A stretch of 64,000 nt of DNA from Streptomyces uncialis (GCF_036250755.1 NZ_CP109583.1:7241001-7305000), one strand, 5' to 3'; positions 32,552 through 42,841 are shown, counted from the first letter of the stretch. Numbers and translations are program-made. The notes: generated from the letters alone by a model not told the origin.

Positions 32552-32920
32552 GTGGCAACCGACGCACCACCCCCGCCCGGCGACGAACCCGCCCGCCGGG
32601 CCGATCTGCCGCCGACCGAGGAGTTCATCGAGGTCCAGCGCAGCGCGGAGTTCGCCGAACTGCGCCACTCGTACCGCTCGTTCGCGTTCCCGCTGACCGT
32701 GGCCTTCATCGCCTGGTACCTGCTGTACGTGCTGCTCTCCAGCTACGCGGGCGCGTTCATGGGCACCAGGCTGTTCGGCAACATCAACGTCGCCCTGGTC
32801 CTGGGCCTCGCGCAGTTCCTGACGACGTTCCTCATCGCCTGGTGGTACTCCCGCCACGCGGCGGCGAAGCTCGACCCCAAGGCCAAGGCCATCAAGGACC
32901 GGATGGAGGGCCGCGCATGA
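32552..32920 (+). CDS. DUF485 membrane protein, partner of the SSS symporter
   Basis: DUF485 proteins are encoded next to acetate-type symporters (ActP) in many bacteria. This 122-residue protein has the usual layout: a soluble N-terminus, FIEVQRSAEFAELRHSYRSF, then membrane segments at about 50-70 (FPLTVAFIAWYLLYVLLSSY) and 85-105 (GNINVALVLGLAQFLTTFLI), and the conserved end WWYSRHAAAKLDPKAKAIKD. GTG 32552 is chosen because GAGGAG lies 5 bases before it; ATG 32372 is an alternative. The symporter ATG overlaps the stop (ATGA), so the two are coupled. Confidence 0.92.
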   Translation: MATDAPPPPGDEPARRADLPPTEEFIEVQRSAEFAELRHSYRSFAFPLTVAFIAWYLLYVLLSSYAGAFMGTRLFGNINVALVLGLAQFLTTFLIAWWYSRHAAAKLDPKAKAIKDRMEGRA

Positions 32921-34554
32921 GCGCCGAGGCAGCAGCGCTGGCACCGGCCGTCCTCGCCGCCTCCGAGGCGAGCGAGCACCGGCCGCTGATCATCTCCCTG
33001 TTCGCGGCCTTCGTCGTCGCGACCCTGTTCATCACGGTGTGGGCCGGACGCCAGACCAAGGACGCCGCCGACTTCTACGCGGGCGGACGCCAGTTCACCG
33101 GCTTCCAGAACGGACTCGCCGTCTCCGGCGACTACATGTCCGCCGCCTCGTTCCTCGGCATCGCGGGCGCCATCGCCCTCTTCGGGTACGACGGGTTCCT
33201 GTACTCCATCGGCTTCCTGGTCGCCTGGCTCGTCGCCCTGCTCCTGGTCGCCGAACCCCTGCGCAACTCCGGCCGCTACACCATGGGCGACGTCCTCGCC
33301 TACCGGATGCGCCAGCGCCCGGTGCGCACCGCGGCCGGTACGTCCACCATCGTCGTGTCCATCTTCTATCTGCTCGCGCAGATGGCCGGTGCCGGAGTCC
33401 TCGTCTCCCTGCTGCTCGGCATCACCAGCGACAGCGGGAAGGTCCTCATCGTCGCCCTCGTCGGCGTCCTGATGATCCTCTACGTCACCATCGGCGGGAT
33501 GAAGGGCACCACCTGGGTCCAGATGGTCAAGGCCGTCCTCCTCATCGGCGGCACCCTGCTCATCACCTTCCTGGTGCTGCTCAAGTTCGACTTCAACATC
33601 TCCGACCTGCTCGGCAGCGCCGCCGAGAACAGCGGCCAAGGCGCCGCCTTCCTGGAGCCGGGCCTGAAGTACGGCGCCACGGCCACCTCGAAGATCGACT
33701 TCATCTCGCTGGGGATCGCCCTCGTCCTCGGCACCGCCGGACTGCCGCACATCCTCATCCGCTTCTACACCGTGCCCACCGCCAAGGCCGCCCGGAAGTC
33801 CGTGAACTGGGCCATCGGCATCATCGGCGGGTTCTACCTGATGACCATCGCCCTCGGCTTCGGCGCGGCGGCGCTCATCTCACCCGAGGAGATCGTCGCC
33901 TCCAACAAGGCGGGCAACACCGCGGCACCGCTGCTCGCCCTGCACATCGGCGGTGTCGACTCGACCTGGGGCGCGATCCTGCTGGCCACCATCTCGGCCG
34001 TCGCGTTCGCCACGATCCTCGCGGTCGTCGCCGGACTCACCCTCGCCTCGTCGTCGTCCTTCGCCCATGACATCTACGCCAACGTCATCAAGAAGGGCCG
34101 GGCCACCGAGAAACAGGAGGTACGGGCCGCGCGCTGGGCCACCGTCGCCATCGGTGTCGTCTCCATCGGCCTCGGCGCCCTCGCCCGTGACCTCAATGTC
34201 GCCGGGCTCGTCGCCCTCGCGTTCGCCGTCGCGGCCTCCGCGAACCTCCCGACGATCCTCTACAGCCTCTTCTGGAAACGGTTCACCACCCGGGGCGCCC
34301 TCTGGTCGATCTACGGCGGACTGACCACCGCGGTCGTCCTGGTGCTGTTCTCGCCGGTCGTCTCCGGCAAGGCCACCTCGATGTTCCCGGACGCCGACTT
34401 CCACTGGTTCCCGCTGGAGAACCCCGGGATCATCTCCATCCCCGTCGGCTTCCTCCTCGGCTGGCTCGGCACCCTCCTGTCGAAGGAGCCCGCCGACCAG
34501 GGCAAGTACGCCGAACTGGAGGTCCGCTCGCTCACCGGCACCGGAGCCCACTGA
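32917..34554 (+). CDS. Sodium:solute symporter (SSS family, ActP-like)
   Basis: This 545-residue protein has about 13 hydrophobic segments. The SSS features are present: DFYAGGRQFTGFQNGLAVSG with DYMSAASFLGIAG (about 48-80), the family's GLPHILIRFYTVPTAKAARK at about 285, and TILAVVAGLTLASSSSFAHD with the Na+-site Ser residues at about 370. These are close to ActP, the acetate/monocarboxylate symporter. DUF485 precedes it with an overlapping start. Acetate or another short acid is the likely substrate; specificity is inferred. A long-loop hairpin follows the gene. Confidence 0.93.
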   Translation: MSAEAAALAPAVLAASEASEHRPLIISLFAAFVVATLFITVWAGRQTKDAADFYAGGRQFTGFQNGLAVSGDYMSAASFLGIAGAIALFGYDGFLYSIGFLVAWLVALLLVAEPLRNSGRYTMGDVLAYRMRQRPVRTAAGTSTIVVSIFYLLAQMAGAGVLVSLLLGITSDSGKVLIVALVGVLMILYVTIGGMKGTTWVQMVKAVLLIGGTLLITFLVLLKFDFNISDLLGSAAENSGQGAAFLEPGLKYGATATSKIDFISLGIALVLGTAGLPHILIRFYTVPTAKAARKSVNWAIGIIGGFYLMTIALGFGAAALISPEEIVASNKAGNTAAPLLALHIGGVDSTWGAILLATISAVAFATILAVVAGLTLASSSSFAHDIYANVIKKGRATEKQEVRAARWATVAIGVVSIGLGALARDLNVAGLVALAFAVAASANLPTILYSLFWKRFTTRGALWSIYGGLTTAVVLVLFSPVVSGKATSMFPDADFHWFPLENPGIISIPVGFLLGWLGTLLSKEPADQGKYAELEVRSLTGTGAH

Positions 34555-34576
34555 CCCCGCCGAGGGGCCCGTCCCG

Positions 34577-34631
34577 CCCGGCCGTGCCGCACCCGTGTCC
34601 GCCTCCCGCGGACCGGTACGGCACGGCCGGG
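34577..34631 (+). terminator. Likely terminator of the symporter unit
   Basis: CCCGGCCGTGCCG (34577-34589) and CGGCACGGCCGGG (34619-34631) form a perfect 13-bp stem. The 29-base loop is long, so the call is moderate. Confidence 0.55.
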
Positions 34632-34790
34632 CCGCGTCCGGGACACCGGACTCCTGGTGTTGTCGGTGGTCTCACGTACGCTCGGAGGTGACGGGAACCA
34701 CGCGAGGCACCGGACGGACCCGCGAGAGGGAACCCGCGAAGGACCGAAGGAACCGCACGCACACGAGGACACCGGGGGAGGGGACCGCAC

Positions 34791-35882
34791 ATGCTGATCG
34801 ACACCTATGCGCGGGTCGCCACCGACCTGCGCGTATCGCTGACGGACCGCTGCAATCTCCGCTGCACCTACTGCATGCCCGAAGAGGGCCTGAAGTGGCT
34901 GGCCAGACCCGACCTCCTCACCGACGACGAGATCGTCCGGCTGGTCCGCATAGCCGTCACCCGGCTCGGCGTCACCGAGGTCCGCTTCACCGGCGGCGAA
35001 CCCCTGCTGCGCCCCGGACTCGTCGGCATAGTGGACCGGGTCGCCCGGCTCACGCCGCGCCCCCGGATCTCCCTCACCACCAACGGCATCGGCCTCGCCC
35101 GCACCGCCGCCGCGCTCAAGGCGGCCGGTCTCGACCGGGTCAATGTCTCCCTCGACACCCTGCGCCCCGATGTCTTCAAGACCCTCACCCGGCGCGACCG
35201 CCACCAGGACGTCCTCGCCGGACTGGACGCCGCGCACCGCGCGGGCCTCACCCCCGTCAAGATCAACACCGTGCTGATGCGCGGACTCAACGACGACGAG
35301 GCGCCCGAGCTGCTCGCCTGGGCCATCGAGCGGGACTACGAGCTGCGGTTCATCGAGCAGATGCCGCTCGACGCCCAGCACGGCTGGAAGCGGGACGGGA
35401 TGATCACCGCGGGCGACATCCTCGCCTCGCTGCGCACCCGTTTCACCCTGGACGCGGAGGAGTCGGCGGTCCGGGGTTCCGCGCCCGCGGAGCGCTGGAC
35501 CGTGGACGGCGGGCCGTACCGCGTGGGGGTGATCGGCTCGGTCACCCGTCCGTTCTGCGCGGCGTGCGACCGTACCCGGCTGACCGCCGACGGACAGGTC
35601 CGCAACTGCCTCTTCGCCCGCGAGGAGACCGACCTGCGGGCAGCCCTGCGGACCGCTCCCCGCACGGACGGCAGCGCTCCGGACGGGACCGGCACCACCT
35701 CGGACGAAGGCGCCATCGACACGGGCGGGGCCATTACCGACGCGGACGGGACCGGCGCCGGTTCGGACGACGAGATCGTCCGGCTCTGGAAGCTGGCCAT
35801 GTGGGGCAAGAAGGCGGGCTCCGGTCTGGACGACCCGGCCTTTCTGCAACCCCAGCGTCCGATGTCGGCCATCGGCGGCTGA
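34791..35882 (+). CDS. moaA: GTP 3',8-cyclase MoaA with an unusual insertion
   Basis: MoaA is a radical-SAM enzyme that makes the first intermediate of molybdenum cofactor. The SAM cluster is CNLRCTYC (Cys 21, 25, 28) after VSLTDR. The second cluster is in SVTRPFCAACDRTRLTADGQ and VRNCLF. TGGEPLLRPG is also visible. The protein ends MSAIGG, the conserved Gly-Gly C-terminus. The family usually has about 330 residues; here there are 363, because about 40 residues (about 286-325, Asp/Gly/Thr-rich) are inserted between AALR and DDEIVRLWKLAMWGKKAGSG. ATG 34791 follows a GGGGGAGGGG stretch. No other molybdopterin gene is adjacent. Confidence 0.95.
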   Translation: MLIDTYARVATDLRVSLTDRCNLRCTYCMPEEGLKWLARPDLLTDDEIVRLVRIAVTRLGVTEVRFTGGEPLLRPGLVGIVDRVARLTPRPRISLTTNGIGLARTAAALKAAGLDRVNVSLDTLRPDVFKTLTRRDRHQDVLAGLDAAHRAGLTPVKINTVLMRGLNDDEAPELLAWAIERDYELRFIEQMPLDAQHGWKRDGMITAGDILASLRTRFTLDAEESAVRGSAPAERWTVDGGPYRVGVIGSVTRPFCAACDRTRLTADGQVRNCLFAREETDLRAALRTAPRTDGSAPDGTGTTSDEGAIDTGGAITDADGTGAGSDDEIVRLWKLAMWGKKAGSGLDDPAFLQPQRPMSAIGG

Positions 35883-35912
35883 GCCGCCGCCCGCGCGGAG
35901 CGGTCCGCCGGA

Positions 35913-36203
35913 TCAGCTCTCCGGCTCCGCCGGCCCCGTCGGCCCGTCCCACTCCGCGAGGGTCACCACATCCTTGAGGAACCCCCGCACCCCGAGGAAC
36001 TGCGACAGATGCTCGCGGTGCTCGTCGCACGCGAGCCAGGTCTTGCGCCGCTCCGGCACATGGATCTTCGGGTTGTTCCAGGCGAGCACCCACACCGCGT
36101 CCGCCCGGCACCCCTTGGCGGAGCACACCGGAGGACCGGGGACGGGGTCCGGGGACGAACCGGGGAGGCCGGGCAGACCGGAGAGCGGCGGAAGGAAGTT
36201 CAC
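35913..36203 (-). CDS. Small conserved zinc-ribbon-like protein (often labelled acetone carboxylase)
   Basis: The 96-residue protein has a conserved core CSAKGCRADAVWVLAWNNPK, IHVPERRKTWLACDEHREHL and SQFLGVRGFLKDV. The spacing C-x4-C and C-x2-H suggests a bound zinc. From memory such proteins in actinobacteria are named acetone carboxylase, which its size makes implausible. GTG 36203 is chosen since the upstream frame reads through a Pro-rich non-conserved stretch. It is convergent with moaA (30-base gap) and downstream of the DUF3099 gene. Function unknown. Confidence 0.78.
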   Translation of the reverse strand: MNFLPPLSGLPGLPGSSPDPVPGPPVCSAKGCRADAVWVLAWNNPKIHVPERRKTWLACDEHREHLSQFLGVRGFLKDVVTLAEWDGPTGPAEPES

Positions 36204-36328
36204 GCCCCCCACAGTAGGCGGCCCGGCCCGCACCCCTCCGGGACACCCCCCGCCCGATCGCCGCGAGGATGGCCGGATCCCGGTCGGCGGGGCGCCCATG
36301 AAGGGGCCGCGGAAGGCGGGGAAAAGGC

Positions 36329-36364
36329 GACGCCGAGCAGCCACGGGGGGAGCTGCCCGGCGTC
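36329..36364 (-). terminator. Likely terminator of the DUF3099 gene
   Basis: Arms 36329-36341 and 36352-36364 pair over 12 bp with one mismatch (GACGCCG, then GCAGC, with GCTGC and CGGCGTC). On the minus strand GCCTTTTCC follows, giving a short T-run. It is about 125 bases after the stop. Confidence 0.6.
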
Positions 36365-36487
36365 GGTCACATAGCTCCGACGGGGGATGCGGAGCGCGTA
36401 CGCAGTATGTCACGCGTCACCCGTCGGCCGGGACCGGATCGGCATGATTGATCTGAGCCGCCCTTGAGGTCCCAGGGACGACTCCGG

Positions 36488-36886
36488 TCAGTCCGACCCG
36501 TCCCGGACACCGCCCGCGGGCGGGCCCCCGGCCTCCCCGGAAGGAGCCCCGCCGGGCGCGGCCGGGGATTCCGCAGGGGCCTGCGCGGCGGCCTTCGGAA
36601 GCACGGGCCGGGCGGGCGCGGGGACGAATGTCGAGGGCAGCGAAGGGGCGTTCTCGCGCCCCGCGTTGGCGATCACCACGGAGATATAGGGGAGCACCAT
36701 GCCGAGGACCAGCGCCACGATCGCCACATGGCGTTGCACGTTCCACAGGGACGCCCCGGCGACGAACGAGACCGTGCGGACCGACATCGAGATCATGTAA
36801 CGCCGCTGTCTGCGGCGCACGTCCTCGGTCAGCCCCTGCCGCGCCCCCGTGATCCGGAAGACCTCGCCGCTGTTCTGCTTCCGCAT
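36488..36886 (-). CDS. DUF3099 membrane protein
   Basis: The 132-residue protein matches the Streptomyces DUF3099 type: SGEVFRITGARQGLTEDVRR at the start, RYMISMSVRTVSFVAGASLW and NVQRHVAIVALVLGMVLPYI making two membrane segments at about 32-75, then NAGRENAPSLPSTF and a Pro/Ala tail. ATG 36886 fits the usual start MRKQ. GGTGG lies 8 bases upstream, a weak site. Function unknown; the family is widespread in actinobacteria. Confidence 0.85.
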   Translation of the reverse strand: MRKQNSGEVFRITGARQGLTEDVRRRQRRYMISMSVRTVSFVAGASLWNVQRHVAIVALVLGMVLPYISVVIANAGRENAPSLPSTFVPAPARPVLPKAAAQAPAESPAAPGGAPSGEAGGPPAGGVRDGSD

Positions 36887-37112
36887 CCCGTTCCACCACC
36901 GCCCTGGTCCGTCGGACACCACCGGTCCGGCCCGCCCCTCACGGTACGCCCCGGCCCGGGTTCCCACGAGGCCGGGTCGGGCCCCGCGAGGCGGGGCCCG
37001 GGTCCCCCGTCACGCGTATGGCCGCGGCCGGCATGCGGCGTACGGGACCCGGCCCGAGACTGAGGGAACTGCTCGCGACGAATCACGCGTCGCGCCAGAT
37101 CAGGAGGCACCC

Positions 37113-37394
37113 ATGGGCTGGTTGTGGGCGATCATCGTCGGTTTCGTGCTCGGTCTGATCGCCAAGGCGATCCTGCCGGGCAAGCAGCACAGCCCTCTCT
37201 GGCTGACGACGATCTTCGGCATCATCGGCGCGGTGGTCGGCAACTCGCTGGCCTCTGCCTTCGGTATCGCCGAGACCAAGGGCATCGACTGGGGCAGACA
37301 CGCGCTCCAGATCGTCGCCGCCATCATCATCGTCGGACTCGGCGACATGCTCTACATGGCGTTGTGGGGCAACAAGAAGAAACAGACGACCTGA
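37113..37394 (+). CDS. GlsB/YeaQ/YmgE family stress-response membrane protein
   Basis: This 93-residue protein has the Gly-rich triple-helix pattern of the family: GWLWAIIVGFVLGLIAKAIL with PGKQ, WLTTIFGIIGAVVGNSLAS and LQIVAAIIIVGLGDMLYMAL. The family is induced by stress in many bacteria, with no known activity. AGGAGG lies 6 bases before ATG 37113. It is a single gene ending at a strong terminator. The gene is convergent with tyrS. Confidence 0.9.
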   Translation: MGWLWAIIVGFVLGLIAKAILPGKQHSPLWLTTIFGIIGAVVGNSLASAFGIAETKGIDWGRHALQIVAAIIIVGLGDMLYMALWGNKKKQTT

Positions 37395-37459
37395 CGTACG
37401 GCACGCCTGCCGTACGTGAGAGGGGTGGCCCCGCGGTCCTCGACCGCGGGGCCACCCCT
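37395..37459. terminator. Double bidirectional terminator between the GlsB-like gene and tyrS
   Basis: Two hairpins follow in a row. The first is CGTACGGCA with TGCCGTACG (37395-37416). The second is a perfect 18-bp stem (37421-37438 with 37442-37459) around CTC. Being symmetric they can end both convergent genes. Confidence 0.92.
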
Positions 37460-37480
37460 CCTTGTCGTGCGTCGTACGGC

Positions 37481-38785
37481 TCAGCCGCCCGTGACATCCG
37501 CCCCGGGGCCGCCGGCCGCCTCGTCCGTGACCTCGATCGCGGCGAGGTTGCGCTTGCCGCGGCGCAGCACCAGCCACCGCCCGTGCAGCAGCTCCGAGGG
37601 GTCCGGGACGGCGTCCTCGGCGGTGACCTTGACGTTGTTCACGTAGGCGCCGCCCTCCTTGACGGTGCGCCGCGCGGCCGACTTGCTCGCCACCAGACCC
37701 ACCTCGGCGAACAGGTCCACCACCGGACCCAGCTCGGTGACCCTGGCGTGCGGCACCTCGGACAGGGCCGCCGTCAGTGTCGCCGGGTCCAGGCCGGCGA
37801 GCTCGCCCTGGCCGAACAGCGCCTTCGACGCGGCGGTCACGGCGGCGCACTGGTCGGCGCCGTGCACCAGCGTGGTCAGCTCCTCCGCCAGCGCGCGCTG
37901 GGCCGCGCGCGCCTGCGGACGCTCCTCGGTGGCCCGCTCCAGCTCCTCGATCTCCTCGCGGGAACGGAAGCTGAAGATCCGCAGGAACTTGGCCACGTCC
38001 CGGTCGTCCGCGTTCAGCCAGAACTGGAAAAAGGCGTACGGCGTGGTCATCGTGGGGTCCAGCCAGATGGTGCCGGACTCCGTCTTGCCGAACTTGGTGC
38101 CGTCGGCCTTGGTGATCAGCGGGGTGCCCAGCGCGTGGACCTGCGCACCCGGCTCGACCCGGTGGATCAGGTCGGTGCCGGAGGTGAGGTTGCCCCACTG
38201 GTCGCTGCCACCGGTCTGGAGCGTGCACCCGTACCGCCGGTACAGCTCCAGGTAGTCCATGCCCTGGAGGAGCTGGTAGCTGAACTCGGTGTAGCTGATG
38301 CCCGCGTCGGAGTTGAGCCGCCGTGCGACGGCCTCCTTGGCGATCATCTTGTTGACCCGGAAGTGCTTGCCCACGTCCCGCAGGAACTCGATGGCCGACA
38401 TGCCCTGGGTCCAGTCCAGGTTGTTGACCATGACGGCGGCGTTCGGGCCGTCGAAGTCCAGCAGCGGCTCGATCTGCCCGCGCAGCCGCTCCACCCACGC
38501 GGCGACGACCTCGGGCGCGTTCAGGGTGCGCTCCGAGTTCGGCTTCGGGTCACCGATCAGCCCGGTGGCCCCGCCGACCAGGCCCAGCGGACGGTTTCCC
38601 GCCCGCTGCATACGGCGCATGGTGAGGATCTGCACGAGGTTGCCGAGATGCAGGCTGGGCGCGGTCGGGTCGAAGCCGCAATAGAAGGTGACAGGACCGT
38701 CCGCGAACGCTTTGCGCAAGGCGTCCTCGTCAGTGGACAGGGCGATCAGCCCGCGCCACTTCAGTTCGTCGACGATGTCCGTCAC
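37481..38785 (-). CDS. tyrS: Tyrosyl-tRNA synthetase
   Basis: TyrRS (434 residues). The class-I signatures are present in their usual TyrRS variants: HLGN at residues 46-49 ([20 protein letters not shown]) and KFGKT near residue 230 ([20 protein letters not shown]). [14 protein letters not shown] is also conserved. A C-terminal S4-type RNA-binding domain (about 355-425, [20 protein letters not shown]) follows. GTG 38785 is chosen: GAGGAG lies 11 bases before it and the start reads [14 protein letters not shown]. Its leader is short and shows no T-box. It lies 82 bases downstream of tldE on the same strand. Confidence 0.97.
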   Translation of the reverse strand: MTDIVDELKWRGLIALSTDEDALRKAFADGPVTFYCGFDPTAPSLHLGNLVQILTMRRMQRAGNRPLGLVGGATGLIGDPKPNSERTLNAPEVVAAWVERLRGQIEPLLDFDGPNAAVMVNNLDWTQGMSAIEFLRDVGKHFRVNKMIAKEAVARRLNSDAGISYTEFSYQLLQGMDYLELYRRYGCTLQTGGSDQWGNLTSGTDLIHRVEPGAQVHALGTPLITKADGTKFGKTESGTIWLDPTMTTPYAFFQFWLNADDRDVAKFLRIFSFRSREEIEELERATEERPQARAAQRALAEELTTLVHGADQCAAVTAASKALFGQGELAGLDPATLTAALSEVPHARVTELGPVVDLFAEVGLVASKSAARRTVKEGGAYVNNVKVTAEDAVPDPSELLHGRWLVLRRGKRNLAAIEVTDEAAGGPGADVTGG

Positions 38786-38866
38786 GGTTCTCTTGTCTCC
38801 TCGCAGCGTGTGGGGTGGGCGGCGGCACATACCCGGGCGCCCCGCCGGTCAGTCTAGCTTCGGGGG

Positions 38867-40273
38867 TCAGACCCCCTGGCTCACCGAGCTCATGTTGAAG
38901 TCCGGCACGCGCAGCGCGGGCATCGCCGCCCGAGTGAACCAATCGCTCCATTCCCTGGGCAACGTCTTTTCGGTCCGTCCGGCCTCGACGGCCCGCCCCA
39001 GCAGATTCACCGGCGACTCGTTGAAGCGGAAGTTGTTGACCTCCCCGACGACCTCGCCGTCCTCCACCAGGTACACGCCGTCCCGGGTCAGCCCGGTCAG
39101 CAGCAGCGTCGCCGGATCGACCTCGCGGATGTACCACAGGCAGGTCAGCAGCAGGCCCCGGCCGGTCGAGGCGACCATCTCGTCCAGCGAGCGGTCCGCA
39201 CCGCCGTCCAGGATCAGGTTCCCGATCGCCGGGGCGACCGGCAGCCCGGTCAGCTCCGCGCTGTGCCGGGTGGTCACCAGCCGGGACAGCGACCCCTCGC
39301 TGATCCAGTCGGTCGCCGTGAGCGGCAGCCCGTTGTCGAACACCGACGAGTCACCGCCGGAGGAGTGGGCCAGCACGAACGGCGCCGTCTCCAGCCCCGG
39401 CTCATGGGGGTCGCTGCGCAGCGTCAGCGGCAGTCCGGCCAGCTTCTCGCCCACCCTGGTGCCGCCGCCCGGCGTCGAGAACACCGTGCGCCCCTCGGCC
39501 GCGTCCCGGCCCGCCGCCGACCAGTACTGGTAGATCAGCAGATCGGCCACGGCGGTGGGCGGCAGCAGCGTCTCGTAGCGGCCCGCGGGCAGCGCGATCC
39601 GCCGCTTCGCCCAGCCGAGACGCCGCGCCAGGTCGGTGTCCGTCTCCCGCGGGTCCACATCGGTGAAGTCCCGGGTCGACCGGCCCGCCCACGCCGACCG
39701 GGTACGGTCCGGCGACTTGGCGTTCAGCTCCAGCGTCCCCATCGGCTGGTCGTGCCGCAGCCGCAGCCCCGTCGAGGTGCCGAGATAGCTCGACACCTGC
39801 TCGTGGTTGGCGAAACCGTACAGTTCCCGGCCGCCCGCGCGGGCCGTAGCGAAGGCCTCACCGAGCGCCGGGGCGAAGTCCGCGAACACCGCGGACGAGG
39901 TCTCGTGCGGGGCGTCCGTGAAGCCGGGGGAGTGCGCCGGCCCCGACACCAGCGGCTGCGCGTCCTCGGCCGCGCCCCCGGCGCTCCGCGCGGCCTCCTC
40001 GGCGGCCCGCACCAGCGGCTCCAGATCGGCGGCGGTGACCGCCGACCGGGACACCACCCCGGACGCCGTGCCCCGCGCCCCGTCCACCGTCGCGATCACG
40101 GTGAGGGTGCGGCCCCGGGTGACCCCGTTGGTGGTCAGGGCGTTGCCCGCCCACCGCAGGTTCGCGGTGGAGTGCTCGTCCGCGATGACGACACAGCCGT
40201 CCGCCCGGGACAGCTCCAGCGCCCGCTCCACCAGCTCGTGCGGCTTCCCCAGCCGCCCCTTGCGCCCGCTCAT
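38867..40273 (-). CDS. tldE: TldE/PmbA-like subunit of the TldD/TldE protease
   Basis: In the TldD/TldE complex TldE has no metal site and TldD is the active metalloprotease; together they cut peptides such as microcin precursors. The 468-residue protein has the family features, such as NLRWAGNALTTNGVTRGRTL near residue 38, YETLLPPTAVADLLIYQYWS at about 235 and the C-terminal VNNFRFNESPVNLLGRA. It lacks HExxxH. ATG 40273 overlaps the tldD stop (ATGA). A perfect 7-bp hairpin sits on its stop codon (38862-38876). The role in Streptomyces is unknown; processing of a ribosomal peptide product is possible but no precursor is seen here. Confidence 0.92.
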   Translation of the reverse strand: MSGRKGRLGKPHELVERALELSRADGCVVIADEHSTANLRWAGNALTTNGVTRGRTLTVIATVDGARGTASGVVSRSAVTAADLEPLVRAAEEAARSAGGAAEDAQPLVSGPAHSPGFTDAPHETSSAVFADFAPALGEAFATARAGGRELYGFANHEQVSSYLGTSTGLRLRHDQPMGTLELNAKSPDRTRSAWAGRSTRDFTDVDPRETDTDLARRLGWAKRRIALPAGRYETLLPPTAVADLLIYQYWSAAGRDAAEGRTVFSTPGGGTRVGEKLAGLPLTLRSDPHEPGLETAPFVLAHSSGGDSSVFDNGLPLTATDWISEGSLSRLVTTRHSAELTGLPVAPAIGNLILDGGADRSLDEMVASTGRGLLLTCLWYIREVDPATLLLTGLTRDGVYLVEDGEVVGEVNNFRFNESPVNLLGRAVEAGRTEKTLPREWSDWFTRAAMPALRVPDFNMSSVSQGV

Positions 40274-41793
40274 CGCCCTGCCTCCTGCGTGGTGTTGAGG
40301 ATGTTCACACCGCGGAAGAGCGCGGAGGGGCAGCCGTGGGAGACCGCCGCGACCTGGCCCGGCTGGGCCTTGCCGCAGTTGAAGGCGCCACCGAGGACAT
40401 AGGTCTGGGGGCCGCCTACCGCGGTCATCGAGCCCCAGAAGTCGGTGGTCGTCGCCTGGTACGCCACATCGCGCAGCTGCCCGGCGAGCCTGCCGTTCTC
40501 GATACGGAAGAAGCGCTGCCCGGTGAACTGGAAGTTGTACCGCTGCATGTCGATCGACCAGGACCGGTCCCCGACCACGTAGATGCCCCGCTCCACCCCG
40601 CCGATCAGGTCCTCCGTCGACATGCCCGCCGGGTCCGGCCGCAGCGACACGTTCGCCATCCGCTGCACCGGGACATGCCCGGGGGAGTCGGCGTACGCGC
40701 AGCCGTTGGACCGCTTGAAACCGGTCAGCCGGGCGATCCGGCGGTCCAGCTGGTAGCCCACCAGGGTGCCGCCCTTGACCAGGTCCCAGGACTGCGCGGC
40801 CACGCCCTCGTCGTCGTAGCCGATCGTCGCCAGCCCGTGCTCGGCGGTGCGGTCACCGGTCACGTTCATGATCTCGGAGCCGTACCGCAGCTTGCCCAGC
40901 CGGTCGAACGTCGCGAAGGACGTGCCCGCGTACGCCGCCTCGTAGCCGAGCGCCCGGTCCAGCTCGGTGGCGTGCCCGATCGACTCATGGATCGTCAGCC
41001 ACAGGTTCGACGGGTCGACGACCAGGTCGTACAGCCCGGCCTCGACGCTCGGCGCGAGCATCTTCTCGGCGAGCAGCTCGGGGATGGTCTCCAGCTCACC
41101 CGCCCAGTCCCAGTGGTCCCCGGTCAGATACTCCCAGCCCCGTCCGGCCGGGGGCGCCAGCGTCCGCATCGAGTCGAACTCGCCCGTCGACTCGTCCACC
41201 GCGACCGCCGTGAACTCCGGATGCAGCCGGACCCGCTGCTGGGTGGTGACCGTGCCCGCCGTGTCCGCGTAGAACTTGTTCTCGTGGACGGTGGTCAGGG
41301 CCGCGTCCACATGGCTCACCCCCTTCGCGGCCAGCAGCTTCGCGCTCCACTCGGCGAGCAGCCCCGCCTTCTGTTCGTCCGGCACCGCGAACGGGTCCAC
41401 CTCGTACGCCGACACCCATGTCCGGTCGGCGTGCACCGGCTCCCCGGCCAGCTCCACCCGCTCGTCCGACCCGGCCGCCTCGATGACCCGCGCCGACAGC
41501 TTCGCCATCGCCACCGCCTGGGAGGCCACCCTGGCCGCCGCGTCCATCGTCAGGTCCACCCCCGACGCGAACCCCCAGGTACCGCCGTGCACGACCCGGA
41601 CCGCGTAGCCCAGGTCCGTGGTGTCCGAGGACCCCGACGGCTTGGCGTCCCGCAGCCGCCAGGACGCGCTGCGCACCCGCTCCAGCCGGAAGTCCGCGTG
41701 CTCGGCCCCCAGCGAGCGGGCCCGCGCGAGCGCCGCGTCGGCGAGTGCCCGCAAGGGCAGCGCCGTGAAGGCTTCGTCGATCGAATGTGGCAC
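40270..41793 (-). CDS. tldD: TldD-like metalloprotease subunit
   Basis: The 507-residue protein has the zinc site HExxxH: LWLTIHESIGHATELDRAL at about residue 268. Further conserved parts are EIMNVTGDRTAEHGLATIGY and FWGSMTAVGGPQTYVLGGAF, with NCGK near the C-terminus. ATG 41793 gives MPHSIDEAFTALPLRALADA. It overlaps the next gene tldE by four bases. The two should form a heterodimer. The gene diverges from fabG with a 326-base gap. Confidence 0.95.
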   Translation of the reverse strand: MPHSIDEAFTALPLRALADAALARARSLGAEHADFRLERVRSASWRLRDAKPSGSSDTTDLGYAVRVVHGGTWGFASGVDLTMDAAARVASQAVAMAKLSARVIEAAGSDERVELAGEPVHADRTWVSAYEVDPFAVPDEQKAGLLAEWSAKLLAAKGVSHVDAALTTVHENKFYADTAGTVTTQQRVRLHPEFTAVAVDESTGEFDSMRTLAPPAGRGWEYLTGDHWDWAGELETIPELLAEKMLAPSVEAGLYDLVVDPSNLWLTIHESIGHATELDRALGYEAAYAGTSFATFDRLGKLRYGSEIMNVTGDRTAEHGLATIGYDDEGVAAQSWDLVKGGTLVGYQLDRRIARLTGFKRSNGCAYADSPGHVPVQRMANVSLRPDPAGMSTEDLIGGVERGIYVVGDRSWSIDMQRYNFQFTGQRFFRIENGRLAGQLRDVAYQATTTDFWGSMTAVGGPQTYVLGGAFNCGKAQPGQVAAVSHGCPSALFRGVNILNTTQEAGR

Positions 41794-42836
<1,043 letters not shown>

Positions 42837-42841
42837 TCAGC

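Noticed and set aside
36204..36413. Longer start for the small zinc-ribbon-like protein
   Set aside because: The added 70 residues are Arg/Pro-rich without conservation and pass through the DUF3099 terminator hairpin.
38786..38866. T-box riboswitch before tyrS
   Set aside because: Leader is only 81 bases and lacks the T-box sequence.
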